Shown here piece after piece: positions 60,975-64,000 of a DNA stretch of 64,000 nucleotides. Position 1 is the stretch's first letter. Each line of letters begins with the position of its first letter. The position numbers and the translations under genes are program-made. The notes beneath the pieces are model-generated. The model was given only the letters and a program-made list of their open reading frames with translations, was not told where the DNA came from and searched no databases. The DNA is taken from NCBI GenBank assembly GCA_028023455.1, contig JAQFVV010006542.1, forward strand, positions 647,271-711,270. Direction: 5' to 3'. This DNA is from Epiperipatus broadwayi (taxonomy: Eukaryota > Onychophora > Udeonychophora > Euonychophora > Peripatidae).

Positions 60975-63900
60975 GTATACACTGATAACATTTGAACTAT
61001 CAGTATTGCTCTCTCCATTTATGTTTTGAAAAGTTTGCATCAAATAAACTTCATATATTGAAAAATATATATATTTAAACATTAAATATATAGATTAAAA
61101 TAACAATAAAATTATTAATCATTTTAAACATTTATATTGTAAAGATGCAGAATGTTAGTGGTTAATATGGAGGTCATATGGGGAGATGGTAAACCATCAT
61201 CATTCCCATTAAATACATTAAATTAAATATAAAATGAATATAGAAGACAGTGACTATCCAGTGAATAAGAGTAGACAATCAGCATGAACCAAACCATAAG
61301 ATCTTCTTCACCATTATAGAATAATAATATTCAACACTCATCAACAATCAACAAATAACAGTCAAAAATTAACAGTCAGCCTTGTGACTGGATTTGAAAG
61401 GATCTATTATAGACAGCCTAATTATCTAGCCACTGCCAAACCTAGGATTGAAATATGACATAATTATGTGGATGCACACACTTAAGTGCTAATCCATCAG
61501 AATATTAAAAAAAAACAAATAATTCTAAAACAGACTAACAAGCTGATCATTATCAATGTTCTGACTACATTGTACTATTAATGCAATGGCCAACTATAAA
61601 CTAAATTTTTAATAAAAAACAATATATAAAAGTGTAGTGCATGGACTTTAAAGATGATATCTTTGCACCATCCATGTCCAAACACCAACAATTTCTTACA
61701 TTTATATACATAATTATTATATTCCAATATAGTTTAGAAAGCAAGAACTGTATGAGCTATTACTGTTTGCAAGAGATAAAAATTATAACAGCTTATTGTA
61801 ATTTATTTTAAAATAATTTTACTGGAATAATTTGAAAACAATACCTAAAATTCTAAGTTGTATTAAAATATAAGTCACATGCACTGCCAATTCATATAAC
61901 AGATACCTGGAGAAATAACATGTTAGCACTAGAATACTTTTAAACAATTATTTAATAAACCAACTTATTAATAATTAAAAAATAAAACAATGACATGACA
62001 ATATGATACATCAGATTCATACATTCTTATCAAAAAATATAATTTTATAAAAAATTAATTAACTAGATAATTTTTGTTTTTTAAATTAATTAACTTTTGC
62101 TTTCATTAAGTTATTTCTTTAAATAAAAAAAGTTGAAAAATAGCTTTCCTTCACAGATAAGAACATTTCAATTTAGCTTATCTCTTTTTATAGAATTTTG
62201 GGGAAGAGGAAAAATGATATACAGCAAAGAAAGAAAAACATGTAAAATTTTATAAAATTAAGTTACTTAAAAAATCACATGAATTAAAAGTATATGTTCA
62301 ACTAAATAAAACTAATAAAATTATTAATTAATATCAATTATTATATAATTGTAAAACACCTTTATAAACTTAAATCTAATTTATACACACAAAAAACAAA
62401 ATACCTTATATCATAATTTAATTTTCTTTGGAATCCTTCTTTGCAATGGTAATTTACAAGTATTCCAAGTAGATGTTCTTCTTGAAGGCTTCTTAATTTT
62501 AGGTTAATTATACACAGTTATTTTTTTTCATTTGGTTATTTTGGGCTAACATATACAACAATAATTTATCCATTTATTTCTTTAAAAGGATTTTCCAGAT
62601 CAGGCTAGCACATAGAGTCACTCATCCTCTTAGTTTGTGACAAAATTTTGACTGATTATTTCAGAGGCATTTTCTTTTCTTTTACATTTTATTCAAGTAA
62701 AGTAGGTTACATAGAGGAAGGTGATATTTAGTTTTAGCTAGAACACAATTGTCTTTATCTTACAAAACATTATTATAACTAAACTTATAGTATGTTAACA
62801 GCTTGATTAAAACTTCTGCTGTTTTCTGTAACAACTTGTTTAAGACTTCTACTTCTTTCTTCTTTAACAGCTGATTCAGTAATGATTTCCCTCTTCAATA
62901 GCTAGATCAGGAACAGACTACTTTTTACAAAACATCTAGGTTTATTGATTACTCACATCCCTAATTGTATTAACTCTGTCTTCAACAAACCATAGTCCTT
63001 TTTCTGACATGATAAAATGTAATAATAACCACTTAGATCAATTTTGAGAAAAACAATTGTTTAGCTATTTTTCTTCTTCAACATTGACTTTGGAAAATAA
63101 ATCCAAAACCCAAATTAAAACTATCATTTTTAATATTCCTTTTCAATTAATTTTTTTTTGCCAAAAGGAAAACAAGATTATAAGTTAATTGTACTGATTT
63201 GATAAACACTGTTACATTGAAAAAAGATAAAAAGAAAAGAAAAGATATAATTCTAATCAATTAAAACAAAAATTTAATATAAATGTTAAATTCTTTTTTT
63301 TATTTTAAAATTTGTTCTCTTTATAAATTAAAGTTAAATTTTTGAATACTTAGGGAAGAAAAAATTTTTATCACTTAGTATTTTTATCATTAAAATCAAT
63401 AATGATAGGTAAATTAATGAGAGAAAAAAATTGTTTATTTTATATTTTTTTCTCTCTATTACAACTTTTTATAACTTATAATACATTTAAACATTAAACT
63501 TGTGTTTAACATATCTGAAAATTCTCATATTATGTGATGAAAAAAAAAATTAAATAATTCTTCCTTATTCTTAAAAAAACACATGAAAAGATTAAATACT
63601 ATTTTCCCATGCACTTAATTAATTTTAACTTTAATGAGTATGTAATATTATTGTTGTTGTATTGTCCATTTATTTAAAGTACATCAATGTAGTTACATGG
63701 CTACAATATATATAATAAACATATATAATATAATTAAATTTTAAAAATAAGTATATATATTAAGACATTAACAAATGTAAATATCACAAAAAATTGGTTA
63801 TTTTGTATTGTATATTCTTAATAGAAACATGCATATCTTCATTTGTTTATAATAATACATATAAATCAGTAATTCATATATTTAAAAAAATATATATTCA

Positions 63901-64000
63901 CATTACAACATCAGTAAAAACAAAATGTACTATTCTTGTTCTTTATTCTTCTTGTGGTGAGAATTCATGATGACCAAAGGCAAAATGTACATTGTATAAA
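60975..64000. other. Noncoding AT-rich stretch
   Basis: No ORF above 60 codons on either strand and no gene recognised. A possible SINE lies at 61390-61510. Confidence 0.5.
61390..61510 (-). mobile_element. Possible tRNA-derived SINE, decayed
   Basis: On the minus strand GATGGATTAGCACTTAAGTG resembles a D-arm/A-box region and ATTTCAATCCTAGG, about 40 bases later, resembles a B-box. No tail or duplication can be seen, so this is tentative. Confidence 0.35.

Overview
This window is AT-rich, intron/repeat-type DNA from an animal genome. No host protein-coding gene can be supported anywhere in it. Almost everything recognisable is a transposable element or its remains: one nearly complete Ty3/gypsy LTR retrotransposon, several decayed LINE reverse transcriptases, a Penelope-like GIY-YIG fragment, tRNA-derived SINEs, hairpin MITE-like elements and long (TA)n tracts. 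This mixture, with very low GC content and abundant tRNA-SINEs, LINEs and Penelope remains, would fit a mollusc such as a cephalopod. The species is an inference and cannot be proven from the window.

Layout. 1-3375: a diverged LTR related to the gypsy LTRs at the far end of the window, carrying a nested 1.4 kb foldback-like element (65-1481). About 3930-7430: a decayed LINE on the + strand, split by a roughly 1.4 kb repeat-rich insertion (4796-6224) and by a 229 bp foldback-like element (6516-6744). 9480-14510: two diverged copies of an unidentified repeat that seems to have coded on the - strand, the second carrying another foldback-like copy. 16.5-17.5 kb: a composite foldback copy. 17.5-25.8 kb: noncoding DNA with a young SINE (20581-20690), a 358 bp palindromic MITE and a second SINE. 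25.9-26.5 kb: the Penelope-like fragment and a SINE. 29.0 kb: foldback copy. 33.5 kb: possible L1/Tx1-like fragment. 35-40 kb: noncoding DNA with some LTR-like signals. 43.55-44.6 kb: a second LINE. 45.7 kb: a tRNA-like element. 48.1-49.2 kb: hairpin MITE. 49.6-49.9 kb: foldback copy with a perfect 13 bp duplication.

50278-60970 is the main feature: a gypsy element with exceptionally long LTRs (about 2.6 kb each) flanked by the 4 bp duplication ATAT. Its gag, protease, reverse transcriptase, RNase H and integrase are in canonical order but broken by in-frame stops and frameshifts. The two LTRs differ at roughly 2 percent of positions by my by-eye count. 60975-64000 is noncoding with one possible SINE.

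The most interesting signal is the foldback-like family. Six copies lie in the window. Each has inverted arms. One end is nearly constant and the other is ragged. Most copies are flanked by direct repeats of about 13 bp, and one insertion into a LINE reading frame fixes the element boundaries. This combination suggests hairpin-forming retroposons rather than ordinary cut-and-paste MITEs.
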